A DNA stretch of 64,000 nucleotides from Jiangella sp. DSM 45060 (GTDB taxonomy: Bacteria > Actinomycetota > Actinomycetes > Jiangellales > Jiangellaceae), in NCBI RefSeq assembly GCF_900105175.1, contig NZ_LT629771.1:2046001-2110000 (forward strand), given 5' to 3'. Both the position numbers and the translations under genes were made by a program. This document shows, piece by piece, positions 1-9,925 of this stretch. Numbering within the stretch: the first letter of the stretch is position 1; each line of letters starts with the position of its first letter. The notes below the pieces were generated by a model that did no database searches, was not told the origin of the DNA, and saw nothing but the letters and a program-made list of their open reading frames with translations.

Positions 1-1
1 C

Positions 2-529
2 GCCGCGCTGGCCGAGGAACTGCTCGCCGACCCCAAGGAGCGGGCCGAGCACCTCATGCTGGTCGACCTCTCCCGCAACGACCTCGGCCGGGTCTGCGCG
101 CCCGGCACCGTCGAGGTGGTCGACTTCATGACGGTGCGCCGCTACAGCCACGTCATGCACATCGAGTCGACGGTGGTCGGGCGGCTGCGCGACGACCAGG
201 AGGCGCTGGACGTCCTCGCCGCCTGCTTCCCGGCCGGCACGCTGTCAGGCGCGCCGAAGGTGCGGGCCATGGAGATCATCGACGACCTCGAGCCGGTGCG
301 CCGCGGCGTCTACGGCGGCGTCGTCGGGTACCTCGACTTCGCCGGCGATCTCGACGTCGCCATCGCCATCCGCACGGCCCTGATCCGCGACGGCGTCGGG
401 TACGTCCAGGCCGGCGCCGGCATCGTCGCCGACTCCGACCCCGAGGCGGAGTGGACGGAGTCGCGCAACAAGGCCGCCGCGGCGCTGCGGGCCATCGCCG
501 TCGCCGAGACGATGCGGCCGGTCCCGTGA
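2..529 (+). CDS. trpE: Anthranilate synthase component I, C-terminal part (5' end outside window)
   Basis: Anthranilate synthase large subunit converts chorismate plus ammonia or glutamine to anthranilate, the first committed step of tryptophan synthesis. The reading frame is open from base 2, so only the last 175 residues of the chorismate-binding domain are present. The visible signature includes [41 protein letters not shown] and [13 protein letters not shown], all conserved in the TrpE/PabB/isochorismate synthase fold. TrpE is preferred over PabB because the next genes are a Trp-associated membrane protein and trpC. The stop codon overlaps the GTG of the next gene (GTGA), indicating translational coupling. 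Confidence 0.95.
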   Translation, partial: AALAEELLADPKERAEHLMLVDLSRNDLGRVCAPGTVEVVDFMTVRRYSHVMHIESTVVGRLRDDQEALDVLAACFPAGTLSGAPKVRAMEIIDDLEPVRRGVYGGVVGYLDFAGDLDVAIAIRTALIRDGVGYVQAGAGIVADSDPEAEWTESRNKAAAALRAIAVAETMRPVP

Positions 530-1116
530 GCCCGTCCGCCCGCCGCGAGTACCTCGGCGCGCTGCTCCTGCTGGCCGCGGGCGGCGTGCTCGGGCTGGTC
601 GCGGCGTCCCGGCCGTGGGGGAGCGGTGAGCAGTCGTCGTCACTCTCGGTGACGTCCGACACCGTGTCCGGGTCTGACCTGCTGCCGCTCGCCCCGGCCG
701 CCGCGCTGGTGGCGCTGGCGGCCGTGGTGGCGGTCCCGGCGCTGCGGCGGGCCGGGCGGCGCGTGGTCGGTGGCGTGCTGGCCGTGCTGGGCGTCGTGCA
801 GGCCGTCATGGCGGTCCTGGTGCTGCCCGACCTCGCCGGGCGGGTGTCCGACTGGCTGGCCACCGGGCCGGAGTCCGCCGGGCCGGTCGACTCCGTGTCG
901 ACGTCGCCTGCGTGGGCCGTCGCGGTTGTCGTCGCCGGGCTGCTGGTGGCGCTGGCGGGGCTGCTGGTGGCCGTGCGCGGGCCGTCCTGGCCGTCGATGG
1001 GCTCGCGGTACGAGCGGACCGGCGGACGCGCCCCGCGGCGCGCCGCGGCGAAGCCCGCCGAGGGCAACCGCGCCACCTGGGACGCCCTCGACCGCGGCGA
1101 CGACCCCACCGGCTGA
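526..1116 (+). CDS. Trp biosynthesis-associated membrane protein (TIGR02234-like)
   Basis: A 196-residue integral membrane protein of the family found beside trp genes in Actinobacteria; its biochemical role is unknown. Starting from GTG 526, which overlaps the trpE stop by four bases, it shows hydrophobic segments at about residues 8-27, 50-68, 75-97 and 125-145. A charged, Arg-rich C-terminal tail includes the family-typical SMGSRYE and a [11 protein letters not shown] end. A longer reading from an upstream ATG at 451 would lie inside trpE and is not supported. The coupling to trpE suggests co-translation with the anthranilate synthase subunit. Confidence 0.88.
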   Translation: MSPSARREYLGALLLLAAGGVLGLVAASRPWGSGEQSSSLSVTSDTVSGSDLLPLAPAAALVALAAVVAVPALRRAGRRVVGGVLAVLGVVQAVMAVLVLPDLAGRVSDWLATGPESAGPVDSVSTSPAWAVAVVVAGLLVALAGLLVAVRGPSWPSMGSRYERTGGRAPRRAAAKPAEGNRATWDALDRGDDPTG

Positions 1117-1122
1117 GCCCGG

Positions 1123-1287
1123 TAGGGGGTGTCTGACGGATATCGGTGGATGCGGGCGGCGTCCAGGGACCGGTCCAGCAAGGCGGAGGAGAAGGTCGAT
1201 GCGGTGCCATCGAGCGCCGACGACAACGCAGCTGGCCGGTTCCTGGGCGTCGATCCGCGCCGCCGAAGATCCGTCAGACACTCCCTA
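1123..1287. mobile_element. MITE-like element with 19-bp terminal inverted repeats
   Basis: The left end 1123-1141 (TAGGGGGTGTCTGACGGAT) and right end 1269-1287 (ATCCGTCAGACACTCCCTA) are reverse complements at 18 of 19 positions. They enclose a 127-bp interior with no convincing coding potential. The total length of 165 bp and the perfect alignment of termini fit a non-autonomous miniature transposon, possibly of an IS5-like group; TAG-like bases at both edges prevent a firm call of the target duplication. It lies between the Trp-associated membrane protein and the HGxxP gene, where it could separate the transcription units. Confidence 0.65.
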
Positions 1288-1365
1288 GGGAGGTCGCCCG
1301 ACGCGCGGTCGCGGTCATCGGGCACAATGGCGGTGAGGCCACGACGAACAGGAGACGTGACACTG

Positions 1366-1617
1366 ATGGCGCACAACGAGCACGGCCACACCCCGGCCGC
1401 CTGGACCACGGTCATCCTGATCCTCGCCGGTTTCGTGGTCGGCGCCATCGCCGTCATCCTGCTCAACTGGCCACTGTTCTGGATCGGCGGCGTCGGCCTG
1501 ATCGTGGTCGCCGGCATCGTCGGCAAGGTCATGCAGATGATGGGCCTCGGGCAGCGAGACACCCAGAGCGGCCCCAGCCAGCCCGCCGTGGCGACGGGCG
1601 AGGACAGCATCGGGTAG
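1366..1617 (+). CDS. HGxxP-family small membrane protein
   Basis: An 83-residue protein whose N-terminus, MAHNEHGHTPAAWT, carries the HGxxPAAWT motif of an actinobacterial membrane-protein family usually found beside trp genes. Two hydrophobic helices follow (about residues 15-34 and 38-55), then a polar tail. The ATG at 1366 is chosen because AGGAG lies at 1350-1354 and the family motif starts immediately after it; the open frame extends upstream only through the MITE-like element. Function is unknown. It is two bases from the next gene, so the two are likely cotranscribed. Confidence 0.85.
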   Translation: MAHNEHGHTPAAWTTVILILAGFVVGAIAVILLNWPLFWIGGVGLIVVAGIVGKVMQMMGLGQRDTQSGPSQPAVATGEDSIG

Positions 1618-1619
1618 CC

Positions 1620-1970
1620 ATGCCCAGTGCCGGCAGGACGACGTCGGAACGGGCCCGGTCGGGTCCGCCGGTCGTCTCGGTCGGCCCCGTCTCGCTGGAC
1701 GTCGATCAACGGCTGCTGGCGACCCCCGGCGGGCGCGAGGTCGCGCTGACGCCGTTGCAGGCCGCGCTGCTGGCCCATCTCATGGACCGGCCCGGCCTCG
1801 TGTGCACGCGCGAGGAGCTCATGTGCCAGGCGCTGGGCTACCCCGTCCCCGTCGGCACGCGCACCGTCGACGTGCACGTCGCGACGCTGCGCGGCAAGCT
1901 CGACGGCGCCCTGACCATCCGCTCCGTCCGTGGCGTCGGCTACGCCCTCGACCCCGTTCCGGAGGGGTGA
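1620..1970 (+). CDS. Stand-alone OmpR/PhoB-type winged-helix DNA-binding protein
   Basis: A 116-residue protein made almost entirely of a Trans_reg_C winged helix. Features seen are an LDVDQRLLATPGGREVALTPLQAALLAHLM core, a recognition-helix region TVDVHVATLRGKLDG, and the wing sequence IRSVRGVGYALD. There is no receiver domain: the first 25 residues are a Ser/Arg/Pro-rich tail and no Asp pocket is present. It starts two bases after the HGxxP stop and ends 117 bases before trpC. By position it is a candidate local regulator of trp expression; this is inference, and DNA targets cannot be assigned from sequence. Confidence 0.85.
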   Translation: MPSAGRTTSERARSGPPVVSVGPVSLDVDQRLLATPGGREVALTPLQAALLAHLMDRPGLVCTREELMCQALGYPVPVGTRTVDVHVATLRGKLDGALTIRSVRGVGYALDPVPEG

Positions 1971-2087
1971 GCACATGCCGGTCGGGCGCCCGTCACCGGG
2001 GGTATGTCGAGAGCACCCATCACTCGCCGTTACTCTGGACCCGCCGGGTCGACCGATCCGGTGGGGCGGCACCGGCGAGGGGCGGAG

Positions 2088-2903
2088 ATGAGCGTTCTCG
2101 AAGAGATCATCGACGGGGTGCGCGCCGACCTGGCCGAACGTGAGGGCCGGTGTCCTCTCGATCAGCTGAAGGAGATGGCGGCCAAGCAGCCGCCGGCTCG
2201 TGATCCGCTGCCGTTGCTCCGTTCGCCGGGCGTGTCGGTCATCGCTGAGGTGAAACGGTCGAGCCCGTCGCGGGGTTCCCTGGCCGAGATCGCCGACCCC
2301 GCCGCCCTCGCCGTCGACTACGAGTCCGGCGGCGCAGCGGCCATCAGCGTGCTCACCGAGCGGCGCCGGTTCGGCGGCACCCTCGACGACCTCAAGACGG
2401 TCCGGGCCGCCGTCGACGCGCCGGTGCTGCGCAAGGACTTCATCGTCACCAGCTACCAGCTGTGGGAGGCGCGCGCCTACGGCGCCGACCTCGCGCTGCT
2501 CATCGTGGCGGCGCTCGAGCAGATCGCGCTGGTGAGCCTCATCGAGCGGGCCGAGTCCATCGGGCTGACGCCGCTGGTCGAGGCGCACACCGCCGACGAG
2601 GTGGCGCGGGCGGCCGACGCGGGCGCGAAGCTGATCGGCATCAACGCCCGCGACCTCAAGACCCTCGACGTCGACACCACCACGTTCGAGCGGCTGGCGC
2701 CTGTGGTGCCCGACGGCATCGTGAAGATCGCCGAATCCGGCGTGAAGTCCCCCCGCGACGTCATCGACCTCGCCCGCGCCGGCGCCGACGCTGTTCTCGT
2801 CGGCGAGACCCTGGTCACCGGCAAGGACCCCCGCGCCGCCGTCGCCGACCTCGTCGCCGCCGGCGCCCACCCCGCGCTCAACCGGGGCAGCCGCCAGGGC
2901 TGA
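2088..2903 (+). CDS. trpC: Indole-3-glycerol-phosphate synthase
   Basis: Converts 1-(o-carboxyphenylamino)-1-deoxyribulose-5-phosphate to indole-3-glycerol phosphate in tryptophan synthesis. The 271-residue product has the (beta/alpha)8 IGPS signatures: [13 protein letters not shown] near residue 55, VLRKDFIV near 110, [26 protein letters not shown] and IAESGV plus [10 protein letters not shown] for phosphate binding. ATG 2088 is preceded by GGGGCGGAG. An upstream in-frame start at 2004 would add an unconserved 28-residue extension. In most Actinobacteria trpC is followed directly by trpB; here an opposite-strand gene pair intervenes. Confidence 0.97.
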   Translation: MSVLEEIIDGVRADLAEREGRCPLDQLKEMAAKQPPARDPLPLLRSPGVSVIAEVKRSSPSRGSLAEIADPAALAVDYESGGAAAISVLTERRRFGGTLDDLKTVRAAVDAPVLRKDFIVTSYQLWEARAYGADLALLIVAALEQIALVSLIERAESIGLTPLVEAHTADEVARAADAGAKLIGINARDLKTLDVDTTTFERLAPVVPDGIVKIAESGVKSPRDVIDLARAGADAVLVGETLVTGKDPRAAVADLVAAGAHPALNRGSRQG

Positions 2904-3010
2904 GGCCGGGCCGGCTGGAGGGCCGGCGTCGGCTCGGCGAGCGAGGGGCGAGGGCGAGGCGGAGAGCTGCCCCCAGCGCCAGTAGCGGTCGTCCGCGCGG
3001 GGTGCGTTCC

Positions 3011-3281
3011 CCTCCCGGCCGGGAGGGCACCCACCCTACGGGCGGGCGCCGTGAACCAGGCGTGAACGAGGGCTGCCCAGGGTCACCCAAGCGCAGGTGT
3101 ACGCGGCCAGCCCGCCCGCTCAGGCGCATGAACGCGGCCACCGTGGTCGCTGCGGCGGGCGAACGCGAGGTGGCGAGCCGCTGCCCCAGTGCCGGTCACT
3201 GTCGTCAGCGCGGGGGTGCGGTGCCCTCCCGGCCGGGAGGGCACCCACCCTACGGGCGGGCGCCGTGAACCGGGCGTGAAC
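3011..3281 (+). repeat. Two direct copies (214 bp apart) of a dispersed GC-rich palindromic repeat, type A
   Basis: This holds the interval between the convergent trpC and GMC genes (2904-3363), which has no gene. Copies at 3011-3067 and 3225-3281 each contain the perfect palindrome CCTCCCGGCCGGGAGG, the core CCCACCCTACGGGCGGGC and a tail with GTGAAC repeated twice. Flanking sequence (CAG(C/T)GCC..GTC(C/A)GCGCGGGG) is also diverged but recognisable, so the whole 214-bp unit looks duplicated. The same core recurs at about 25.99, 26.14, 36.35, 48.69, 48.87 and 60.72 kb. Confidence 0.85.
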
Positions 3282-3363
3282 GCGGGCTGCCCCGGCCGCC
3301 CAAGGCCGGCGAGCGGGTCAGCTCCGGCCGCTCAGGCCAGTGAGCGGGTCCCGCCTCGGCCGC

Positions 3364-5148
3364 TCACGCCAGCGACCGCTCGCGCAACCCGTCCGTCACC
3401 CGCGCGTCCGTCGACTCGACGGGGGACTCCGAGTGCACCCAGGGGTCGCCGCCGAAGTAGGTCTGGAAGATCTTCTCGGCGGTGCGGGTGGCCAGGGCCT
3501 GCGACGTCAGCGTGGGGTTCGGCCCGCCCAGCGAGTTGGCCAGCGCCGAGTTGTCGGCCACGAACAGCCGCTTCACCCAGCGCGCCTCGGCGTGGGCGTC
3601 CAGCACGGAGTCGTCCGGCGACGCGCCCATCCGCATCGACGACTGCACGTGCAGCAGCAGCGGCGGCCAGTCGACCCGGACGACCTTGCGGGCGCCGGCC
3701 GCGCGCAGGGTCTCCGCCGCCCGCCGCGCCACGAACTCGCGGTTGCGCAGCGTCCGCGCCGACCGCTTCCGCTGGTGGAACGCCACCTTCGGCACCGGGC
3801 CGTGCTCGTCGGCCGGCAGGGCGGAGAGCGTGACGCGGTTCTGCGCCTCGACGTCGTCGTCGGTGATGACGAGGATGTTGAGCAGCCGGTCGACGCCGTT
3901 CATGAGGGCGTCCTTGAGCTCCGGGCCGATCATCCGGCCGGCCGCGCCGTCCCACGGACCGGCGGGGCCGCGCCCGTTCGAGTAGTGGCCGCGGATCCCG
4001 CTGTCGGAGAAGACGGCGGCGAACTGCTGCAGGCCGGGCGTCAGGCCGACGTTCTCCATGCCGCCGCGGCCGGGGAACTCGGCCCGCGCCGCCGACGCCG
4101 CGCCGCGGGTGGAGCCGGTGTCCTCGTCGAACAGCCCGATCACCCAGTCGAAGAAGTGGTCGGTGTAGCCGCGGCCGACCCAGTCGTTCGGGTTCGGCAG
4201 CCGGCTGTTCAGCCACAGCCGCGGGCTCTCCGTGCAGCCGGCGGCCAGGACGACGACGCGGGCGTCCTCGCGGTGGGTTTCGCCGGTCGCGCCGACGCGC
4301 CAGGTCACCCCGGACGCCTCCTCGACGCCGCCCCGCGACGACGTGTGGATGCGGGTCACGACGGCGTCCGCGATCAGCTCCGCGGCCCGCCCGCCCGCCG
4401 CCCACGACGGCGCCGTCAGCGCCATCGGCACGTAGCTGTTGTCGGTGGACCGCTTGGCCGCCAGGTTCCGCGGCGCGCCGGCCGGTTTGCTGCAGCCCTG
4501 CATGCAGTAGCCGCAGAACGTGCACCCCGTGGCCGACGGATACCGCAGCCGCGGGTCGTCCCGCCCCGTGACGCGGCCCGCGAACCCGCCGGGCTGCAGG
4601 ATCGCGTTCTCCTGCGGCCGGAACGAGTCCTCCGTCGTCGTCTTCGTGGTCTGCACCGGCAGCCCGATGCCCTCGCAGCCGCGGAAGAACACCTGCTCCT
4701 TCGTGCCCATCGCTGCGGTCTGCACGGGCAGCGTCGCCTCGACCCACTCGAAGTACGGCACCAGCTCCTCGTACGCGAACGGGAACAGGTGCGCGGTGTC
4801 GTACGCGTCCCGGTCCGCGCCGTCGTAGCCCGCGAACACGCCGGGGTAGGCGCGCGGGCAGTTGCCGAAGTAGTGCTGCGTCGTGCCGCCGACGCCGGAC
4901 AGCTGCCAGATGAACGAGTTCTGCGGCGTCTCGCGGTACCACGCCGGCGCCTCGCGGTCGGCCGGGCCGAACCGCAGGAACCCGGTGAGCGGGTTGTTCG
5001 CGTCGTTCTCGTAGTGCGTCCAGTCGCGGTCAGGGTCGGCGTGCCGCGGCCCGGCCTCCAGGATCAGCACGTCCAGGCCGCGCGCGGCCAGCTCCTTCGC
5101 GACGACGGGCCCGCCGCCGCCCGCGCCGATGACGATGACGTCGCGCAT
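3364..5148 (-). CDS. GMC-family flavin oxidoreductase with Cys cluster
   Basis: A 594-residue FAD-dependent oxidoreductase of the glucose-methanol-choline superfamily. The N-terminus has the dinucleotide-binding motif VIVIGAGGGGPVVAKEL followed by an Asp/Glu acceptor strand. The C-terminus has LFVADNSALANSLGGPNPTLT, the GMC_oxred_C signature. Around residues 215-230 there is CTFCGYCMQGC, a four-Cys motif shared with gluconate/fructose dehydrogenase and long-chain alcohol oxidase flavoproteins. No signal peptide is visible, so export could depend on the TAT partner encoded upstream, as for gluconate dehydrogenase. The start at 5148 shares one base with the upstream stop (TGATG). Substrate is unknown. 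Confidence 0.85.
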   Translation of the reverse strand: MRDVIVIGAGGGGPVVAKELAARGLDVLILEAGPRHADPDRDWTHYENDANNPLTGFLRFGPADREAPAWYRETPQNSFIWQLSGVGGTTQHYFGNCPRAYPGVFAGYDGADRDAYDTAHLFPFAYEELVPYFEWVEATLPVQTAAMGTKEQVFFRGCEGIGLPVQTTKTTTEDSFRPQENAILQPGGFAGRVTGRDDPRLRYPSATGCTFCGYCMQGCSKPAGAPRNLAAKRSTDNSYVPMALTAPSWAAGGRAAELIADAVVTRIHTSSRGGVEEASGVTWRVGATGETHREDARVVVLAAGCTESPRLWLNSRLPNPNDWVGRGYTDHFFDWVIGLFDEDTGSTRGAASAARAEFPGRGGMENVGLTPGLQQFAAVFSDSGIRGHYSNGRGPAGPWDGAAGRMIGPELKDALMNGVDRLLNILVITDDDVEAQNRVTLSALPADEHGPVPKVAFHQRKRSARTLRNREFVARRAAETLRAAGARKVVRVDWPPLLLHVQSSMRMGASPDDSVLDAHAEARWVKRLFVADNSALANSLGGPNPTLTSQALATRTAEKIFQTYFGGDPWVHSESPVESTDARVTDGLRERSLA

Positions 5149-6014
5149 CAGGCCTCCACCTCGGTCCGGTCCTGGTAGTAGCCGATGAAGTCGGCCCAGC
5201 CGTCGACGACGCCGTCGGGCTGGTAGCCGGACAGCTCCCAGCCGACCGGCCGCTCCGTCAGTCGCCGGGACGAGCCGTCGTACACGCCCCACTCGTTGTA
5301 GGAGCCGAACGCCGAGAACTCCAGCAGCGCCCCGGCCAGGAACCGCAGCAGCCCGCTGATCGACGAGCGCAGCGGTTCCGGCAGCCCGGCGTCCAGCAGC
5401 GCGACGAGGTCGGCGTCCGGACCCTCCAGCAGCTCGAACGCGGCGGCCTTCTCGGCCAGCGTGAGCCGCGCGAACGGCGAGAGGAACGGCCCGTTCACCG
5501 CCAGCGGGTTCACCTGGGTCGCGACGACGTTCAGCAGCAACGCCACGACCAGCGACAACGGCAGCGTCTCGTCGTTCTCCAGCAGCTCCAGCAGCACCCG
5601 GTCCAGCGTCCAGACGGACGGGAACAGCGGCAGCGTCGGCAGCGGCAGCCCGATGTCGTCGACGGCTGTCGCCAGCGCGGCGGCCAGCGGCGTGGCCAGC
5701 TGGTCCGGGAACGGCACGAAGCCGTCCAGCGCGGCGATCATGAAGTCGTCGCCGCGGGCCTCCAGCGCGCCCGCCTCGTCACGCGGCGTGCCCTGGGCGC
5801 GCGAGTACGCGTCCGGCCCGGGGCAGACCATGACGACCAGCCCGCGCAGCGTGTCGCGGGACAGCTCGGCGAGCACCGGCCGGAGCAGGCCCACGAGCGG
5901 GGACAGCGCGGACGGCGCCGCGGTGGCGGGTGGCGCCGCCAGAGCGGGGATCGCCGCGGCCGCGCCGAGCACCCCCATCCGGGCGAGGAACGCGCGACGG
6001 CCGAGCTCCGACAT
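5148..6014 (-). CDS. TAT-exported protein partnered with the GMC oxidoreductase
   Basis: A 288-residue protein beginning MSELGRRAFLARMGVLG, a twin-arginine signal (RRAFLA) followed by an Ala-rich hydrophobic stretch and an APPATAAPS cleavage region. The mature part has no transmembrane helix; it ends with aromatic-rich sequence (GYQPDGVVDGWADFIGYYQDR). In gluconate 2-dehydrogenase-type systems a small TAT-bearing subunit carries the flavoprotein across the membrane; the same role is inferred here from tight coupling to the GMC gene. The start at 6014 is supported by TAAGGAGAG just upstream. I recognise no defined catalytic motif. Confidence 0.75.
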   Translation of the reverse strand: MSELGRRAFLARMGVLGAAAAIPALAAPPATAAPSALSPLVGLLRPVLAELSRDTLRGLVVMVCPGPDAYSRAQGTPRDEAGALEARGDDFMIAALDGFVPFPDQLATPLAAALATAVDDIGLPLPTLPLFPSVWTLDRVLLELLENDETLPLSLVVALLLNVVATQVNPLAVNGPFLSPFARLTLAEKAAAFELLEGPDADLVALLDAGLPEPLRSSISGLLRFLAGALLEFSAFGSYNEWGVYDGSSRRLTERPVGWELSGYQPDGVVDGWADFIGYYQDRTEVEA

Positions 6015-6206
6015 GGGGCGGCTCTCCTTACTCGTGGGTAACAGCGGTGGAACGTAACGACGGCGCTGACGCAGCGTCAAGCGATTCGGCAAAACCCGAG
6101 GCGATTGGGGCCGTGGCCACCGGCTGCGATACCGTCGCGGGTGACGGCGCGTGTCGCGCTCTCGTCACCTGTCAGCCATCTCTGCCACGCATCGAGGAGC
6201 ACTCGG

Positions 6207-7444
<1,238 letters not shown>

Positions 7445-7448
<4 letters not shown>

Positions 7449-8239
7449 GCACGACGGTCGCGTTCGAGAAGGCGCGCGCCGAGGGCCGCGCCGCGCTGAT
7501 CGGCTACCTGCCGGCCGGCTACCCCAGCGTCGACGGCTCAGTCACGGCGCTCAAGGCCATGGTCGAGGCCGGCGTCGACGCCGTCGAGATCGGGCTGCCC
7601 TACAGCGACCCCGTCATCGACGGCCCGACCGTCCAGGCCGCGGTCGAGGGCGCGTTGAAGGCCGGCACCACCACGGCCGACGTGCTGCGCGTCGTCGAGG
7701 CGGTGGCCGCCGCCGGCGCGCCCGCCGTCGTCATGTCGTACTGGAACCCGCTGCAGCGCTACGGCGCGGCGGCGTTCGCCCGCGACCTCGCGGCGGCCGG
7801 CGGGTCCGGCGTCATCACGCCCGACCTCACGCCCGACGCCGACGACACCTGGATTCCGGCGGCCCGCGAGCACGGCCTCGACACCGTCTTCCTCGTGGCG
7901 CCGTCGTCCACCGACGACCGCATCGCCATGACGACGGCGGCCTGCCGCGGCTTCGTCTACGCCACCTCCGTCATGGGCGTCACCGGCACCCGCGACCAGG
8001 TCGGCGACGCCGCGGCCGGGCTGGTCGCGCGGACGAAGGCCACGACGGACCTCCCGGTCGCGGTCGGGCTGGGCGTCTCCAACGGCGCGCAGGCGGCCGA
8101 GATCGCCGCGTACGCCGACGGCGTCGTCGTCGGGTCCGCGTTCGTCCGCCGGCTGCTCGAGGCGCCCGATCCCGCCGCCGGGCTCGCGTCCGTCGCCGAA
8201 CTGGCCGCCGACCTCGCCGGGGGAGTGCGCACGCGCTGA
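7445..8239 (+). CDS. trpA: Tryptophan synthase alpha chain
   Basis: Cleaves indole-3-glycerol phosphate to indole and glyceraldehyde-3-phosphate; indole is channelled to TrpB. The 264-residue protein has the TrpA signature [18 protein letters not shown] with Glu48 and Asp59, matching the catalytic Glu49/Asp60 of the E. coli enzyme. It also has [10 protein letters not shown]-like [22 protein letters not shown] and the phosphate-binding [10 protein letters not shown] and [13 protein letters not shown] 7445 overlaps the trpB stop. The stop overlaps the ATG of the following DsbA-like gene (TGATG), so the operon continues without a break into envelope genes. Confidence 0.97.
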
Positions 8240-8979
8240 TGGCCAGCAAGAAGGAACAGGCGCGGCAGCGGGCCGCGCAGCTGCGCGCCGAGGCCGAGGC
8301 CAAGGCGCTGGCCGACCGCCGGCGCGAGCGGTTCCTGCGTGCCGCCATCTCCGTCGGCGTCCTGGCGGTCATCGCCGTCGTCGCGATCGTGCTGGTCAAT
8401 CGCGCGAACGAGGGGCCCGAGGGCACCGGCGCCATCCCGTCGGGCGCCGTCGACGGCGGCACCGGCGTGGCCGTGGGCGAGGCGAACGCGCCGGTCACCA
8501 TCGACTACTGGTTCGACTTCCAGTGCCCGTTCTGCGGCGAGTTCGAGCGCGAGAGCGGGCCGGTGCTGGAGGAGCTGACGGCCGACGGCACCGCCCGCGT
8601 CGTCTACCACCCGGCCGCGTTCCTCGGTGACGAGTCCGATCGCGCCTCGAACGCCTTCGGCTGCGCCGTCGACGCCGGCCGCCCGGTGGAGTACCTCACC
8701 GAGCTGTTCGCGAACCAGCCGCAGGAGGGCTCCGGCGGCTACACGACGGACGACCTGCTGGCCGCCGGTCAGACCGTCGGCCTCGACGACGCGGTGTTCG
8801 AATCGTGCGTCCGCGACGGCACCTACGCCGACTGGGGCCGGCACGTCCTCGACGCCTTCCGCGACGAGGGCCTCGAGGCGACCCCGGCGGTGCTGCTGAA
8901 CGGCGAACTGCTCGACAACCCGGCGGCGATGAGCGCCGACGAGTTCCGGGCCGCCGTCGAGGCCGTGACGACATCGTGA
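8239..8979 (+). CDS. Membrane-anchored DsbA-like thioredoxin-fold protein
   Basis: A 246-residue protein with a charged cytoplasmic N-terminus (coiled-coil-like, Lys/Arg/Glu-rich, residues 1-33) and one transmembrane helix (about 34-53). The extracytoplasmic DsbA domain has the active site CPFC (Cys96, Cys99) after VTIDYWFDFQ; the cis-Pro loop is EATPAVLLNGE. This is the Thioredoxin_4 type that introduces or isomerises disulfides in exported proteins of Actinobacteria. It is coupled to trpA by a one-base overlap. A paralogue follows 88 bp downstream, so the pair arose by tandem duplication. Confidence 0.9.
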   Translation: MASKKEQARQRAAQLRAEAEAKALADRRRERFLRAAISVGVLAVIAVVAIVLVNRANEGPEGTGAIPSGAVDGGTGVAVGEANAPVTIDYWFDFQCPFCGEFERESGPVLEELTADGTARVVYHPAAFLGDESDRASNAFGCAVDAGRPVEYLTELFANQPQEGSGGYTTDDLLAAGQTVGLDDAVFESCVRDGTYADWGRHVLDAFRDEGLEATPAVLLNGELLDNPAAMSADEFRAAVEAVTTS

Positions 8980-9067
8980 TCGTCGCGTCCGGAACTCACG
9001 TCAGGGTCAATGAAGTTGTACCCTCGTCAATCCCCGTGAACTCACTCGTGTCGAAGGAAGCCCATCG

Positions 9068-9871
9068 ATGAGCAGCAAGAAGGCCGAGGCCCGCGAGCGC
9101 ATCAAGGCGATGCGCGAGGAGCAGCAGCGCCAGGAGAAGCGGCGCGAGCGCATGATGCGCTATGGCGTGGCGGTGGCCATCGTGGCGGCGGTCGCGATCA
9201 TCGCGGTGGCCGTCGCGGCCAGCCGTGGCGGCGACGACGGCCCGGTCGCGGTGCCCGACGCCGTCGGCTCCGGCAACGGCCAGGCCATCGAGGGCGACGG
9301 CGGCGGCATCCTCGTCGGCGACGCCAGCGCGCCGGTCACCATCGACTACTGGATGGACTTCCTCTGCCCGCACTGCGCGGAGTTCGAGACGGCCAACGGT
9401 CAGGCCATTCAGACGCTGGTCGACTCCGGCCAGGCGAACATCGTCTACCACCCGCTCGACTACACCGGGGCCGTCTACTCCCGCCGCGCCAACAACGCCT
9501 TCGCCTGCGCCGCGCAGGAGGACAAGGCGCTCGAGTTCAAGAGCGCCGCGTTCGCCGCGGCCGGCACCCAGTGGTCCACCAGCACGCTGGTCGACCTCGG
9601 TGAGCAGGTCGGCATCGGCGGCGACTACGAGGGCTGCGTCCGCGACGACGAGTTCGAGGACTGGGCGGCCGCGGTGCCCGAGTCGGCCCGCGACCACCAG
9701 GTCGAGGGCACGCCGACGGTGTTCGTCAACGGCGAGCTGCTCGACTCCACCCAGTGGACGCCCGAGGGCATCAACGCCGCCGTCGAGACCGTCGCCGCCG
9801 GCGGCAGCCTCGCCTCGCCCCCGGCCACCCCGCCCGCGGGCGAGACGCCGGCCCCGTCGGCCACTCAGTGA
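9068..9871 (+). CDS. Second membrane-anchored DsbA-like thioredoxin-fold protein
   Basis: A 267-residue paralogue of the preceding gene: the same Lys/Glu/Arg-rich N-terminal helix (MSSKKAEARERIKAMREEQQ), a transmembrane segment at about residues 32-52, and a DsbA domain with CPHC (Cys100, Cys103) and cis-Pro loop EGTPTVFVNGE. The C-terminus adds a Pro/Ala-rich tail after residue 245. The CPHC versus CPFC dipeptide implies a different redox potential from its neighbour, as expected for a division of labour in oxidative folding. ATG 9068 is preceded by GAAGGAAG. Its location just before lgt fits an envelope-biogenesis cluster. Confidence 0.9.
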   Translation: MSSKKAEARERIKAMREEQQRQEKRRERMMRYGVAVAIVAAVAIIAVAVAASRGGDDGPVAVPDAVGSGNGQAIEGDGGGILVGDASAPVTIDYWMDFLCPHCAEFETANGQAIQTLVDSGQANIVYHPLDYTGAVYSRRANNAFACAAQEDKALEFKSAAFAAAGTQWSTSTLVDLGEQVGIGGDYEGCVRDDEFEDWAAAVPESARDHQVEGTPTVFVNGELLDSTQWTPEGINAAVETVAAGGSLASPPATPPAGETPAPSATQ

Positions 9872-9925
9872 TCTGGAGCACACCGCGATGACGACCCGGT
9901 TCGGCCGGTCCGGTACGGTTCGCCT

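Noticed and set aside
276-2870. Minus-strand open frame across the trp genes
   Set aside because: Antisense shadow of trpE, the membrane protein and trpC, with no conserved motifs.
6015-6206. Trp attenuator upstream of trpB
   Set aside because: No short frame with Trp codons and no terminator-like hairpin could be identified.
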